DNA of 8,345 nucleotides. It comes from Candidatus Omnitrophota bacterium (lineage in GTDB: Bacteria > Omnitrophota > Omnitrophia > Omnitrophales > Aquincolibacteriaceae). How positions within the stretch are numbered: the stretch's first letter is position 1; each line of letters opens with the position of its first letter. Both the position numbers and the translations under genes were made by a program. Where the stretch lies: positions 1-8,345 of the forward strand of contig JAHFHJ010000057.1 of NCBI GenBank assembly GCA_023246985.1. The letters are read 5' to 3'. Of the stretch, positions 1-5,972 are shown one piece after another. Below the pieces are notes generated by a model. The model saw nothing but the letters and a program-made list of their open reading frames with translations. It searched no databases and was not told the DNA's origin.

Positions 1-285
1 CAGCGCTTCAGCGCAGATCCCGACCACGGTCTGGAATCTCGCCTCCCGGTACTTGGTCGCCATGTCCCGGAAAACATTGAAGGTTGTCAAAAGCACGAAA
101 AAGACGATCCCGAGTACCAGGATCAGCACCGGCAGCGCTAGCTTATAGCGGATAGGCACCCGCCAGGCATGTCTTGAGGCCGGCCCCTCGGGATGTTGTG
201 AATGCTTAGGATCCTTCGGCATTTTGATCTTGAATCGTTCCTCCGGAAAACCGGATTTTGTTGTGGCGCTAATACCGTTTTCCAT
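1..285 (-). CDS. N-terminal fragment of a single-pass membrane protein, possibly a sensor (partial)
   Basis: An open frame of 95 codons starts with ATG at 285 and reads leftwards off the window without a stop. The first ~45 residues are hydrophilic and charged, with several Lys, Arg, His and Pro. A strong hydrophobic helix follows at about residues 49-69, preceded by basic residues (R38, R42, R46, K48), which predicts the N-terminus inside the cell. After it, a charged segment with Arg, Lys and Glu (residues 73-83) begins what would be an extracytoplasmic part. This layout is common at the start of bacterial sensor proteins (chemoreceptors, histidine kinases, cyclases), but no diagnostic domain is inside the window, so the function is not known. 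The only Shine-Dalgarno-like bases (GGGAT) lie about 9 bases upstream, inside an arm of repeat copy 1. An internal ATG at codon 22 has a GGAGGA 16 bases upstream and is a weaker alternative start. Confidence 0.6.
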   Translation of the reverse strand, partial: MENGISATTKSGFPEERFKIKMPKDPKHSQHPEGPASRHAWRVPIRYKLALPVLILVLGIVFFVLLTTFNVFRDMATKYREARFQTVVGICAEAL

Positions 286-293
286 TTGATTCT

Positions 294-379
294 ATCCCGA
301 CTTTGATTTTCTTTTCATGAATGGTAGTCGGGATTGCCCCAATTTCAACTTCGTTGAAATTGATAGGTATTGGGACTAA
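294..379. repeat. Palindromic repeat unit, copy 1
   Basis: First of three ~85-bp units in the non-coding stretch 286-650. It has two stems. Stem 1 pairs ATCCCGACT (294-302) with AGTCGGGAT (326-334) across a 23-base AT-rich loop. Stem 2 pairs AATTTCAAC (341-349) with GTTGAAATT (353-361) across a 3-base loop. A CCCAAT/ATTGGG pair (338-343 / 369-374) partly overlaps stem 2. The unit ends with the conserved GATAGGTATTGGGACTA. Both stems are perfect 9-bp pairs. A 53-base spacer (380-432) follows, containing only a small CGGTA/TACCG hairpin (388-400). The unit may be a structured RNA, a REP-like DNA element or a small non-autonomous mobile repeat. Confidence 0.85.
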
Positions 380-432
380 GGGATCAACGGTATGGTACCG
401 CCTACCCATAAATTTGAATGTCATGCGGTATT

Positions 433-517
433 ATCCCGACTTTGATTTTCTTTTCATGAACGGTAGTCGGGATTGCCCCATCCCGCCCATGGGGCGGGAT
501 GATAGGTATTGGGACTA
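433..517. repeat. Palindromic repeat unit, copy 2 (stem 2 replaced)
   Basis: Same frame as copy 1. Stem 1 is identical (433-441 with 465-473) and the loop differs at one position. Stem 2 is a different, GC-rich 9-bp palindrome: ATCCCGCCC (480-488) with GGGCGGGAT (492-500), loop ATG. Seven of nine base pairs differ from copy 1 and every change is matched on the opposite arm. The flanks TTGCCCC and GATAGGTATTGGGACTA are unchanged. It runs directly into copy 3. Confidence 0.85.
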
Positions 518-602
518 CCCCCAACTTTGAATTTTTTTACATAAAGGTAGTTGGGGTTGCCCCAATTTCAACTTCGTTAAAATTGATAGGTATTGGGACT
601 AA
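518..602. repeat. Palindromic repeat unit, copy 3 (stem 1 replaced)
   Basis: Directly abuts copy 2, giving a local period of 84-85 bp. Stem 1 is altered to CCCCAACT (519-526) with AGTTGGGG (549-556). Two base-pair positions change in a compensated way relative to copies 1 and 2, and the outermost pair is lost. The loop (527-548) is diverged. Stem 2 keeps the copy 1 sequence (564-572 with 576-584), with one G-to-A change at 579 that leaves C-A on the + strand but a tolerated G-U on the - strand. The rest of the gap to 650 holds only the hairpin described next. Confidence 0.8.
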
Positions 603-611
603 CGGGCTGCT

Positions 612-642
612 TAAAATTTCAAAAGCTCCCCTCGCGGGGGGC
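612..642 (-). terminator. Probable rho-independent terminator of the Nudix gene
   Basis: On the - strand, 8 bases after the TAA of the Nudix gene, GCCCCCC pairs with GGGGAGC around a GCGA (GNRA-type) loop (625-642). A T-rich run, CTTTTGAAATTTT, follows. The stem has one C-A mismatch on this strand and the T-run is interrupted, so termination may be partial. There is no T-run on the + strand side. Confidence 0.45.
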
Positions 643-650
643 ACTCCTCA

Positions 651-1073
651 TTATCGGCATGTTCCTTCCGTTTTGAAATATTCATCCCAATGAAGAACCA
701 GATCCTCCAGCACTTCCAAATCCCCGGGAAGGAATATCGGCTCCCGGAGATTCTCCCGGGAAACCCATTTGAAATCCTTACAATCGATCGGTCGCGGATC
801 TCCGCTTACCCATTGGCAGAAAAAGAAAAAAAGCGAGAGCCCGCGTTCCGCGGTCCCGTGATTCCTCCGGCAAAGCAGTTTCTCCGGTACTATCCGGACC
901 CCTAATTCCTCAAAAACTTCCCGCGCAAGACACGCTTCGATCGTTTCATTCTTTTCGCGTTTACCGCCCGGAAATTCCCAATAGCCTCCAAAACTGTCCT
1001 CCAGATGGCGCTGAGCGATCAAGAGCTTCCCCTGCTTGTGGATGATCGCACACCCGACCTCCATCCTTTCCAT
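651..1073 (-). CDS. Nudix (MutT-like) hydrolase
   Basis: This 140-residue protein of the Nudix family hydrolyses nucleoside diphosphate derivatives. The closest style is MutT/8-oxo-dGTP pyrophosphohydrolase, which cleans oxidised nucleotides from the cytosolic pool. The Nudix box is complete: G37, five residues, E43, seven residues, then REVFEELGV at 51-59, whose E52, E55 and E56 are expected to bind metal. It is preceded by the typical YWEFPGGK segment (31-38). Length fits MutT (about 130-140). The start was placed at ATG 1073 because GGAAGG lies 6 bases upstream; a TTG at 1091 would add six residues. The gene is divergent from nuoA, so it belongs to a separate transcription unit. The substrate cannot be deduced, since MutT, NudG and other small Nudix enzymes look alike at this level. 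Confidence 0.88.
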   Translation of the reverse strand: MERMEVGCAIIHKQGKLLIAQRHLEDSFGGYWEFPGGKREKNETIEACLAREVFEELGVRIVPEKLLCRRNHGTAERGLSLFFFFCQWVSGDPRPIDCKDFKWVSRENLREPIFLPGDLEVLEDLVLHWDEYFKTEGTCR

Positions 1074-1217
1074 CAGGATCCTTCCGGGCAAAAAGCCTTG
1101 ATCATGAGCGGGACGGTTAGAATACCGGTGTTATTGTACCCAACAGCTTTGCCCGATGGAATCTTTTTATCCTGGGAAGACGCTTTCGGGACATCCTCTC
1201 GTAACTCCTTCTCTCCA

Positions 1218-1245
1218 TTGACTTTGAAACCTTTGTCCCTATAAT
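1218..1245 (+). promoter_or_regulatory. Sigma70-type promoter of the nuo operon
   Basis: TTGACT (1218-1223, one mismatch to TTGACA), a 16-bp spacer, then a perfect TATAAT (1240-1245). Eight bases separate TATAAT from the nuoA ATG at 1254. Normal start-site spacing puts +1 at about 1252-1254, at or next to the A of the ATG. No Shine-Dalgarno sequence exists in between. Confidence 0.75.
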
Positions 1246-1253
1246 AACCGCCT

Positions 1254-1625
1254 ATGTCCAGCACCTCCTATTTCTACCAATATCTGTTCGTGGGACTTTT
1301 TGTGATTTTCGCGTTCATTTTCGCCCTCATCCCGTTGGTCCTGGCATGGTTTCTGGCCCCCAAAAAACCCTCGGCCGACAAACAGGCCACCTACGAATGC
1401 GGCCTTGCCGCTCAAGGCGACCCCTGGGTGCAATACCATGTTCAATACTATCTTTATGCTTTGGTCTTTGTTATTTTTGACATTGAAACGATTTTTATCT
1501 ATCCCTGGGCGGTCGCCTTTAAAAAATTGGGACTCTTCGCCTTCATAGAAATGGCGATCTTCATCGCCATCCTCGCTTTGGGCCTCGTTTACGCTTGGAA
1601 AAAGAAAATGCTCGAATGGGATTAA
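1254..1625 (+). CDS. nuoA: NADH-quinone oxidoreductase subunit A
   Basis: Small membrane subunit of complex I (123 residues), near the quinone-site end of the membrane arm, where it packs with NuoH, NuoJ and NuoK. Three hydrophobic helices lie at roughly residues 10-34, 63-87 and 94-115. Family hallmarks are YECG (47-50), the PWVQYHVQYYLYAL segment, and FDIET, whose D76 and E78 correspond to E. coli D79 and E81. E99 in the last helix matches another conserved acid. Length is typical (about 120-147). It is the first gene of the operon. The ATG at 1254 has no ribosome binding site and sits 8 bases after the -10 box, so leaderless translation is likely. Its TAA stop lies within the 5' arm of a long hairpin. 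Confidence 0.95.
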   Translation: MSSTSYFYQYLFVGLFVIFAFIFALIPLVLAWFLAPKKPSADKQATYECGLAAQGDPWVQYHVQYYLYALVFVIFDIETIFIYPWAVAFKKLGLFAFIEMAIFIAILALGLVYAWKKKMLEWD

Positions 1626-1670
1626 AGGGGACAGGCATAATGAAAGAGTGATTATGTCTGTCCCCTTTAA
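1622..1670 (+). repeat. Long palindrome between nuoA and nuoB
   Basis: A 20-bp stem, with bases 1622-1641 pairing to 1651-1670 around a 9-base loop. The only imperfection is G1635-T1657, a G-U wobble in the nuo mRNA and a C-A mismatch on the other strand. The core arms are AAAGGGGACAG and CTGTCCCCTTT. The hairpin includes the nuoA stop codon and ends 6 bases before the nuoB ribosome binding site (GGAAG, 1677-1681). No T-run follows, so it is not a classic terminator. It may be an attenuator, a 3'-end protector of a nuoA transcript, or an inserted REP/MITE-like element. GGGGACAG palindromes are, from memory, frequent dispersed repeats in many bacteria. Confidence 0.85.
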
Positions 1671-1687
1671 AAGTTTGGAAGAAATTT

Positions 1688-2419
1688 ATGGGATTCACGA
1701 AAAATAAAGCCGGGGTCGATACCCCGCTTCGTACGGAACTCGCTAAAAAAGGCGTGGTCTGGACGACGTTGGACTTCCTTTATAACTGGGGACGGCGTTC
1801 CTCGATCTGGCCTATGCAATTCGGACTCGCCTGTTGCGCCTTCGAGATGATCGCCGCGGCATGCGCCCGCTATGACATCGCGCGCTTCGGCGCCGAACTT
1901 TTCCGTGCCTCGCCGCGTCAGGCGGATCTTATGATCATCTCCGGGACCGTGACCAAGAAAATGGCGCCGCAGGTCGTTCGCCTTTACAATCAAATGCCCG
2001 AACCGAAATATGCGCTCACCATGGGCGCCTGCGCGATCTCAGGCGGCCCCTTTATCGACGGCTACAATGTCCTTCGCGGAATCGACCGCTATATCCCGGT
2101 GGATGTTCATCTTCCCGGGTGCCCTCCGCGCCCGGAGGCCCTGCTCCACGGGCTTATGGAACTTCAAAAAAAGATCGCTTCCCAGGAGATTCAAAAAACC
2201 GCGTGGTACCAAAAAGGCCTGAAGCGGGAGTTTCCGATCCCGGAATTTGGCCCCAACGGTCTCATTCCGAAATTCAACCCCGAAGTCTGGCAACCTTCGA
2301 AGGAAAATCCCCGCCGGGAACATTATGGACAAACGATTCTTGTCGGAAAAAAATTGAAAGCCCCGGACCTTGAACTTGCGGCGGCCCCCCAGCCCGCGGC
2401 CCCGGGAGCCGCCGCCTAA
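1688..2419 (+). CDS. nuoB: NADH-quinone oxidoreductase subunit B
   Basis: NuoB (243 residues; PSST/Nqo6 family) carries iron-sulfur cluster N2, the last electron carrier before quinone, at the junction of the connecting and membrane arms. All four N2 ligands are visible: adjacent C49-C50 in GLACCAFEM, C115 in MGACAISGG, and C145 in HLPGCPPRPE. The core ends near residue 165. Beyond it lies a ~75-residue C-terminal extension ending in an Ala/Pro-rich tail, so the protein is longer than many homologues (about 160-220). The ATG at 1688 has GGAAG 6 bases upstream. The tail is likely flexible and of no evident function. Confidence 0.96.
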   Translation: MGFTKNKAGVDTPLRTELAKKGVVWTTLDFLYNWGRRSSIWPMQFGLACCAFEMIAAACARYDIARFGAELFRASPRQADLMIISGTVTKKMAPQVVRLYNQMPEPKYALTMGACAISGGPFIDGYNVLRGIDRYIPVDVHLPGCPPRPEALLHGLMELQKKIASQEIQKTAWYQKGLKREFPIPEFGPNGLIPKFNPEVWQPSKENPRREHYGQTILVGKKLKAPDLELAAAPQPAAPGAAA

Positions 2420-2420
2420 C

Positions 2421-3008
2421 ATGACCTTTTCTATCGAGGAAGTCAAAAAAGAGCTTGCGGTCCGAATGCCGGATATCAAACTCCGGACGATCAGAGATTC
2501 TCTACTGATTGAAAATCCCGAAAATCTGCCGCGCGTCGCGGTGTTCCTCAAGGAGAACCCGGCATTTCTCCTGGATTATCTTTCGTCGGTCACGGGTGCG
2601 GACTATTTGAATTATCTCGAATCGATTTACCATTTTTACTCCATGGCAAAAAAGCACGGACCGCTTGTGCTTCGCGTCCGTGTTCCGAAGCATAGCGCGA
2701 CGGTCCCAACGCTTGTGCCGATCTACCGCAGCGCGGAACTTCAGGAACGCGAGGCCTACGATACTTTCGGCATTGTCTATGAAGGGCATCCCGATCTGCG
2801 GCGTCTTTTCATGTGGGAGGGTTTTGAGGGCTATCCCCTTCGCAAGGATTACGCACAGGAAGATTCTGAGACGCTGGAAACCGCGGATGTCTCCTGGCTT
2901 GAAGCCCGGGGCGTCACCGTGCCGGCAGAGATGAAACAAAAAGCTCAAGAACTAAGAGACTCCGGAGAACGGGCCTTGGCTCAAAAACCGCTGAAGCCGA
3001 GAAATTGA
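2421..3008 (+). CDS. nuoC: NADH-quinone oxidoreductase subunit C
   Basis: NuoC (195 residues; 30-kDa/Nqo5 family) is a hydrophilic connecting-arm subunit without cofactors that braces NuoD and NuoI. The family signature is clear at residues 106-144: ELQEREAYDTFGI, EGHPDLRRL, then YPLRKDY. The ATG at 2421 is one base after the nuoB stop, so translation is probably coupled. The nearest purine-rich site (GGGAG, 2404-2408) is 12 bases away. An in-frame upstream start at 2370 would add 17 Arg/Pro-rich residues inside nuoB and is unlikely. NuoC is a separate gene here, not fused to NuoD as in E. coli. The C-terminus (about 150-195) is charged and variable. Confidence 0.95.
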   Translation: MTFSIEEVKKELAVRMPDIKLRTIRDSLLIENPENLPRVAVFLKENPAFLLDYLSSVTGADYLNYLESIYHFYSMAKKHGPLVLRVRVPKHSATVPTLVPIYRSAELQEREAYDTFGIVYEGHPDLRRLFMWEGFEGYPLRKDYAQEDSETLETADVSWLEARGVTVPAEMKQKAQELRDSGERALAQKPLKPRN

Positions 3009-3070
3009 CGGGAGAAAGAAAACGAAACGGCTTCGCGTTCTTGGAGGACCGTTCGCGGGTATTGGCAAAC

Positions 3071-4219
3071 ATGAAAGAAACTTTTAATTTTAAAAATGCC
3101 GGAAATGCCGAGACTCTCGAGATCAATTTCGGACCTCAGCATCCGTCCACTCACGGCGTCTTCCGCATGGTCGTGCAGCTGAACGGTGAAAAGATCTGCG
3201 GCCTGAAGCCCGTCTTCGGCTATCTCCATCGTAATCACGAACAGATCGCCGAGAATCTTCCCTATGCGGCCATGATGCCCTACACGGACCGGCTGGATTA
3301 TGTGAACGCGCTGGCGAATAACTTTGGCTATGCGCTCGCGATCGAAAAACTTGCGGGACTTGAAGTTCCGGAACGCGCGGAATATATCCGCGTCATGATG
3401 GCGGAGCTCGCGCGTGTCGTGAACCACATCACCGTGATCGGATTCATGCTCAATGATCTCGGCGCTTTTTTCACGCCGCTCCTTTACGCCTTCCGCGAAC
3501 GGGAAAGAATCCTCGATCTTTTCGAGGAGATCACCGGATCGCGCCTGATGTGCAATTACCTCCGCCCGGGCGGCGTCAAGCGCGACCTCACGGACGCCCA
3601 CCTCGCCGCGATCCGCGCGATCGTGACGAAATTCCCGGCATTCCTGAAAGAATTTGAGGCGTTGCTTACGAAAAACGAGATCCTCTGCATGCGATGCCAG
3701 AACATTGGGATTCTGCCCGTGGATGCGGCCACGAACGCCGGCATCACCGGACCCGTGCTCCGCGCTTCGGGCGTCAACTATGACATTCGCAAAGTGGATG
3801 CCTACAGCATTTACAACCGTTTTGATTTCAAAATTCCGCTCGGTCAAAAAGGCGATGCTTATGACCGTTATTATGTCCGCGTTCTCGAGATCCGCGAAAG
3901 CCTGAAGATCCTTGAACAAGCCTTGGCCAAGATCCCGCAGGGGGATATCGTGAACAAGAAAGCGTTTCCTTTGCTCAAGATGCCGCGGAATTTCAAACCG
4001 CCGGTGGGCGAAGCCTATGCCAGGATCGAATCGCCCAAGGGTGAACTGGGTTACTATCTTGTCAGCGATGGGACCCCGCAACCCTGGCGCTATCATGTCC
4101 GCGCTCCTTCGCTTATCAACTTGACTTTGCTGGAAGAAATGTGCCTCGGCCAAAAGATCGCGGATGCCATCATCATTCTGGGAAGCATCGATATCGTGCT
4201 GGGGGAGACAGACCGATGA
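3071..4219 (+). CDS. nuoD: NADH-quinone oxidoreductase subunit D
   Basis: NuoD (382 residues; 49-kDa/Nqo4 family, related to the large subunit of [NiFe] hydrogenases) forms the quinone-binding pocket together with NuoB. GPQHPSTHG near the N-terminus gives H28, and RLDY gives Y77. These match T. thermophilus Nqo4 H38 and Y87, which bind the quinone head group. Other family blocks are AFRERE, RASGVNYD, GELGYY and the C-terminal GETDR. The [NiFe]-ligand cysteines of hydrogenases are absent, as expected. The start is uncertain: ATG 3071 leaves a 62-base gap after nuoC and has no good ribosome binding site, while an in-frame TTG at 3005 overlaps the nuoC stop (TTGA) and would add 22 residues. The end overlaps nuoI by 4 bases. 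Confidence 0.95.
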   Translation: MKETFNFKNAGNAETLEINFGPQHPSTHGVFRMVVQLNGEKICGLKPVFGYLHRNHEQIAENLPYAAMMPYTDRLDYVNALANNFGYALAIEKLAGLEVPERAEYIRVMMAELARVVNHITVIGFMLNDLGAFFTPLLYAFRERERILDLFEEITGSRLMCNYLRPGGVKRDLTDAHLAAIRAIVTKFPAFLKEFEALLTKNEILCMRCQNIGILPVDAATNAGITGPVLRASGVNYDIRKVDAYSIYNRFDFKIPLGQKGDAYDRYYVRVLEIRESLKILEQALAKIPQGDIVNKKAFPLLKMPRNFKPPVGEAYARIESPKGELGYYLVSDGTPQPWRYHVRAPSLINLTLLEEMCLGQKIADAIIILGSIDIVLGETDR

Positions 4220-4800
4220 CCTTCGGCATGGGTGTGCTCAAAGGCATGATCGTCACATTCAAGAACTTCGCGGCCTCTTACCTTTGCAAACGCGACGAGG
4301 GAGGGATCTTCACGGTCCAATACCCCGAGGAACGAGAGAAAGCGATCGAAAATTTCAGGAATTTCCCTTTTCTTGTTTATGACGGAACGCCGGAAAAACT
4401 TCGCTGCGTGGCGTGCGGAATCTGCGAGCGGGAATGTCCGCCCAAATGCATCTATATTGTTATGGAAATGGACAACGCAAGGAAACCTGCGAGAAAACCG
4501 GCCGTGTTTGATGTGGATTACGGCCTTTGCATGAATTGCGGTATCTGCGAAGAGGTCTGCCCGTTCGATTCGATCTTCATGGATCACGACTTTGAAGTGA
4601 CCACCCTGGACTCCCGGACGGACTTGGTCCGTCACAAAGAAGCGCTTTCCCGATCGAATGAATATTTTCAAAAAATACGGCCTTTGTTCGCGTCCGCTAT
4701 TGATCAAAAACGGAAAGCCGCGGAAGAAAAGAAAAAAACCCCGCCACAAAACACCGGCGGGCAAGCGTTGCAGCCTCCCGCGGCACAGGGACTCCCATGA
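4216..4800 (+). CDS. nuoI: NADH-quinone oxidoreductase subunit I
   Basis: NuoI (194 residues; TYKY/Nqo9 family) is a two-cluster ferredoxin-like subunit carrying N6a and N6b, passing electrons to N2 in NuoB. Two CxxCxxCxxxCP motifs are seen: C64, C67, C70, C74 and C105, C108, C111, C115. An extra Cys (C78) follows the first motif. The N-terminal ~20 residues form the usual amphipathic helix that lies on the membrane. After about residue 160 the tail is rich in Lys, Glu, Gln and Pro and probably disordered, making the protein slightly longer than the usual ~180 or fewer. It begins in the nuoD stop (ATGA) and ends in the nuoH start (ATGA). Its place directly after nuoD and before nuoH is unusual, because nuoI normally follows nuoH. 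Confidence 0.95.
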   Translation: MTFGMGVLKGMIVTFKNFAASYLCKRDEGGIFTVQYPEEREKAIENFRNFPFLVYDGTPEKLRCVACGICERECPPKCIYIVMEMDNARKPARKPAVFDVDYGLCMNCGICEEVCPFDSIFMDHDFEVTTLDSRTDLVRHKEALSRSNEYFQKIRPLFASAIDQKRKAAEEKKKTPPQNTGGQALQPPAAQGLP

Positions 4801-5969
4801 TCCGCGGCATTGAGTTCTATCTCGACATGATCTTCGTGACGGCCAAGGGCTGGATCCTCGGTCTTTTGGGCCGTTTTCTGCCGGACTGGATGATCGTGCT
4901 GGCATCGATCGTGATGAGCAGCGTCGCGATCCTGGCGCTCGGCCCCGTGATCATGATGTACCTGACGCTTCTCGAAAGAAAATTGATCGGCCGCATTCAG
5001 AATCGCTACGGCCCGAATCGCGTCGGAAAATGGGGTCTCCTGCAGCCCATCGCCGACGGCATCAAGATGTTCACTAAAGAAGATATCGTTCCCGCGAACG
5101 CGGACAAGATCGTTCACCTCCTGGCTCCCATCGTGATCGTCGTCCCCGCGCTCATGGTTTTTTTGGTGGTTCCGTTCGGGGAACGGATGACCGCGGTGGA
5201 CCTGAATATCGGTCTTCTCTTTTTTATCGCCATTTCGTCGATTACCATTCTCCCCATCTTTATGGGAAGCTGGGCTTCGCGCAATAAATACTCGCTTCTC
5301 GGCGGCATGCGCACGGCGGCGCAACTGATCTCGTATGAGATTCCGATGACGCTGGCGGTGGTCCCTGCCATTATGATGAGCCAAAGTCTCTCCACGAATA
5401 CGATTGTCCTGTCGCAGACCGGGGACTACGGCCTCCGCTGGTTTATCTTCACGCCTTGGGGCATCGCGGGATTTGTCGTCTTTTTCCTTTGCGCGACCGC
5501 GGAATGCAACCGCCCACCCTTTGACCTCCCCGAGGCGGAGTCGGAGCTTGTCGCGGGTTTTCATACGGAATATAGCGGCATGAAATTCGCTCTTTTTTAT
5601 ATGGCTGAGTACATGAACGCGTTCACGCTTTGCGGCATCGCGGCGACCCTGTACCTGGGCGGCTGGCAAGGCCCTTTTCTTCCGTCCTGGCTCTGGTTCT
5701 TCGGAAAGACCTTTCTTCTTATCTGCGTCATGATTTGGTTCCGCGGCACGCTCCCCCGTTTCCGCGTCGACCAGCTGATGGGATTCGCGTGGAAATTTCT
5801 GTTGCCTCTTGCACTGATCAATATTCTTGTGACTGCGCTCTGGCAATTCACATCCCATTTCACGGCGTGGCTCGGATCGCTCCTGATCCTGGCCGTGTCG
5901 TTTTGGGGTTTGGTTCAACTCAACCGTACTTTTGTTCCTGAAAAACGCCGCTACCCTTTGGAAAGCTGA
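4797..5969 (+). CDS. nuoH: NADH-quinone oxidoreductase subunit H
   Basis: NuoH (390 residues; ND1/Nqo8 family) is the membrane subunit that forms the entry to the quinone chamber and links quinone reduction to proton pumping. Signatures are LERKLIGRIQNRYGPNRVG (59-77) and AECNRPPFDLPEAESEL (235-251), the latter holding the acidic cluster of the long cytoplasmic loop. The MRTAAQLISYE segment keeps the conserved membrane glutamate, and GGWQGP and LPRFRVDQLM are typical C-terminal blocks. About eight or nine hydrophobic helices are visible. It is longer than E. coli NuoH (325) through ~25-30 extra N-terminal residues and an added hydrophobic C-terminal segment. Translation is coupled to nuoI by a 4-base overlap. 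Confidence 0.96.
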   Translation: MIRGIEFYLDMIFVTAKGWILGLLGRFLPDWMIVLASIVMSSVAILALGPVIMMYLTLLERKLIGRIQNRYGPNRVGKWGLLQPIADGIKMFTKEDIVPANADKIVHLLAPIVIVVPALMVFLVVPFGERMTAVDLNIGLLFFIAISSITILPIFMGSWASRNKYSLLGGMRTAAQLISYEIPMTLAVVPAIMMSQSLSTNTIVLSQTGDYGLRWFIFTPWGIAGFVVFFLCATAECNRPPFDLPEAESELVAGFHTEYSGMKFALFYMAEYMNAFTLCGIAATLYLGGWQGPFLPSWLWFFGKTFLLICVMIWFRGTLPRFRVDQLMGFAWKFLLPLALINILVTALWQFTSHFTAWLGSLLILAVSFWGLVQLNRTFVPEKRRYPLES

Positions 5970-5972
5970 CCG

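Noticed and set aside
271..432. AATACCG (271-277) and CGGTATT (426-432) flanking repeat copy 1 as possible terminal inverted repeats.
   Set aside because: Only 7 bases long, one of them inside the left-hand coding region, and not found around copies 2 and 3.
294..602. Integron attC sites or a CRISPR array.
   Set aside because: The units lack the GTTRRRY/RYYYAAC core pairs of attC. There are only three imperfect long units, two of them adjacent without a spacer, so it is not CRISPR.
321..693. Two small + strand frames (321-530 and 499-693) across the repeat array.
   Set aside because: They repeat the same translated segment because they read through the palindromic units, and the second runs into the 3' end of the Nudix gene. 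No sign of selection on protein.
1133..1138. TACAAT on the - strand as a -10 box for the Nudix gene.
   Set aside because: No acceptable -35 box at 16-18 bp spacing, so I could not support a promoter call.
2981..4153. A 390-codon open frame on the - strand opposite nuoD.
   Set aside because: It is the complement of a well-conserved gene and has no family features.
4740..4761. CCCGCC / GGCGGG hairpin near the end of nuoI.
   Set aside because: It is a 6-bp stem with a 10-base loop inside coding sequence and has no T-run; expected by chance at this GC content.
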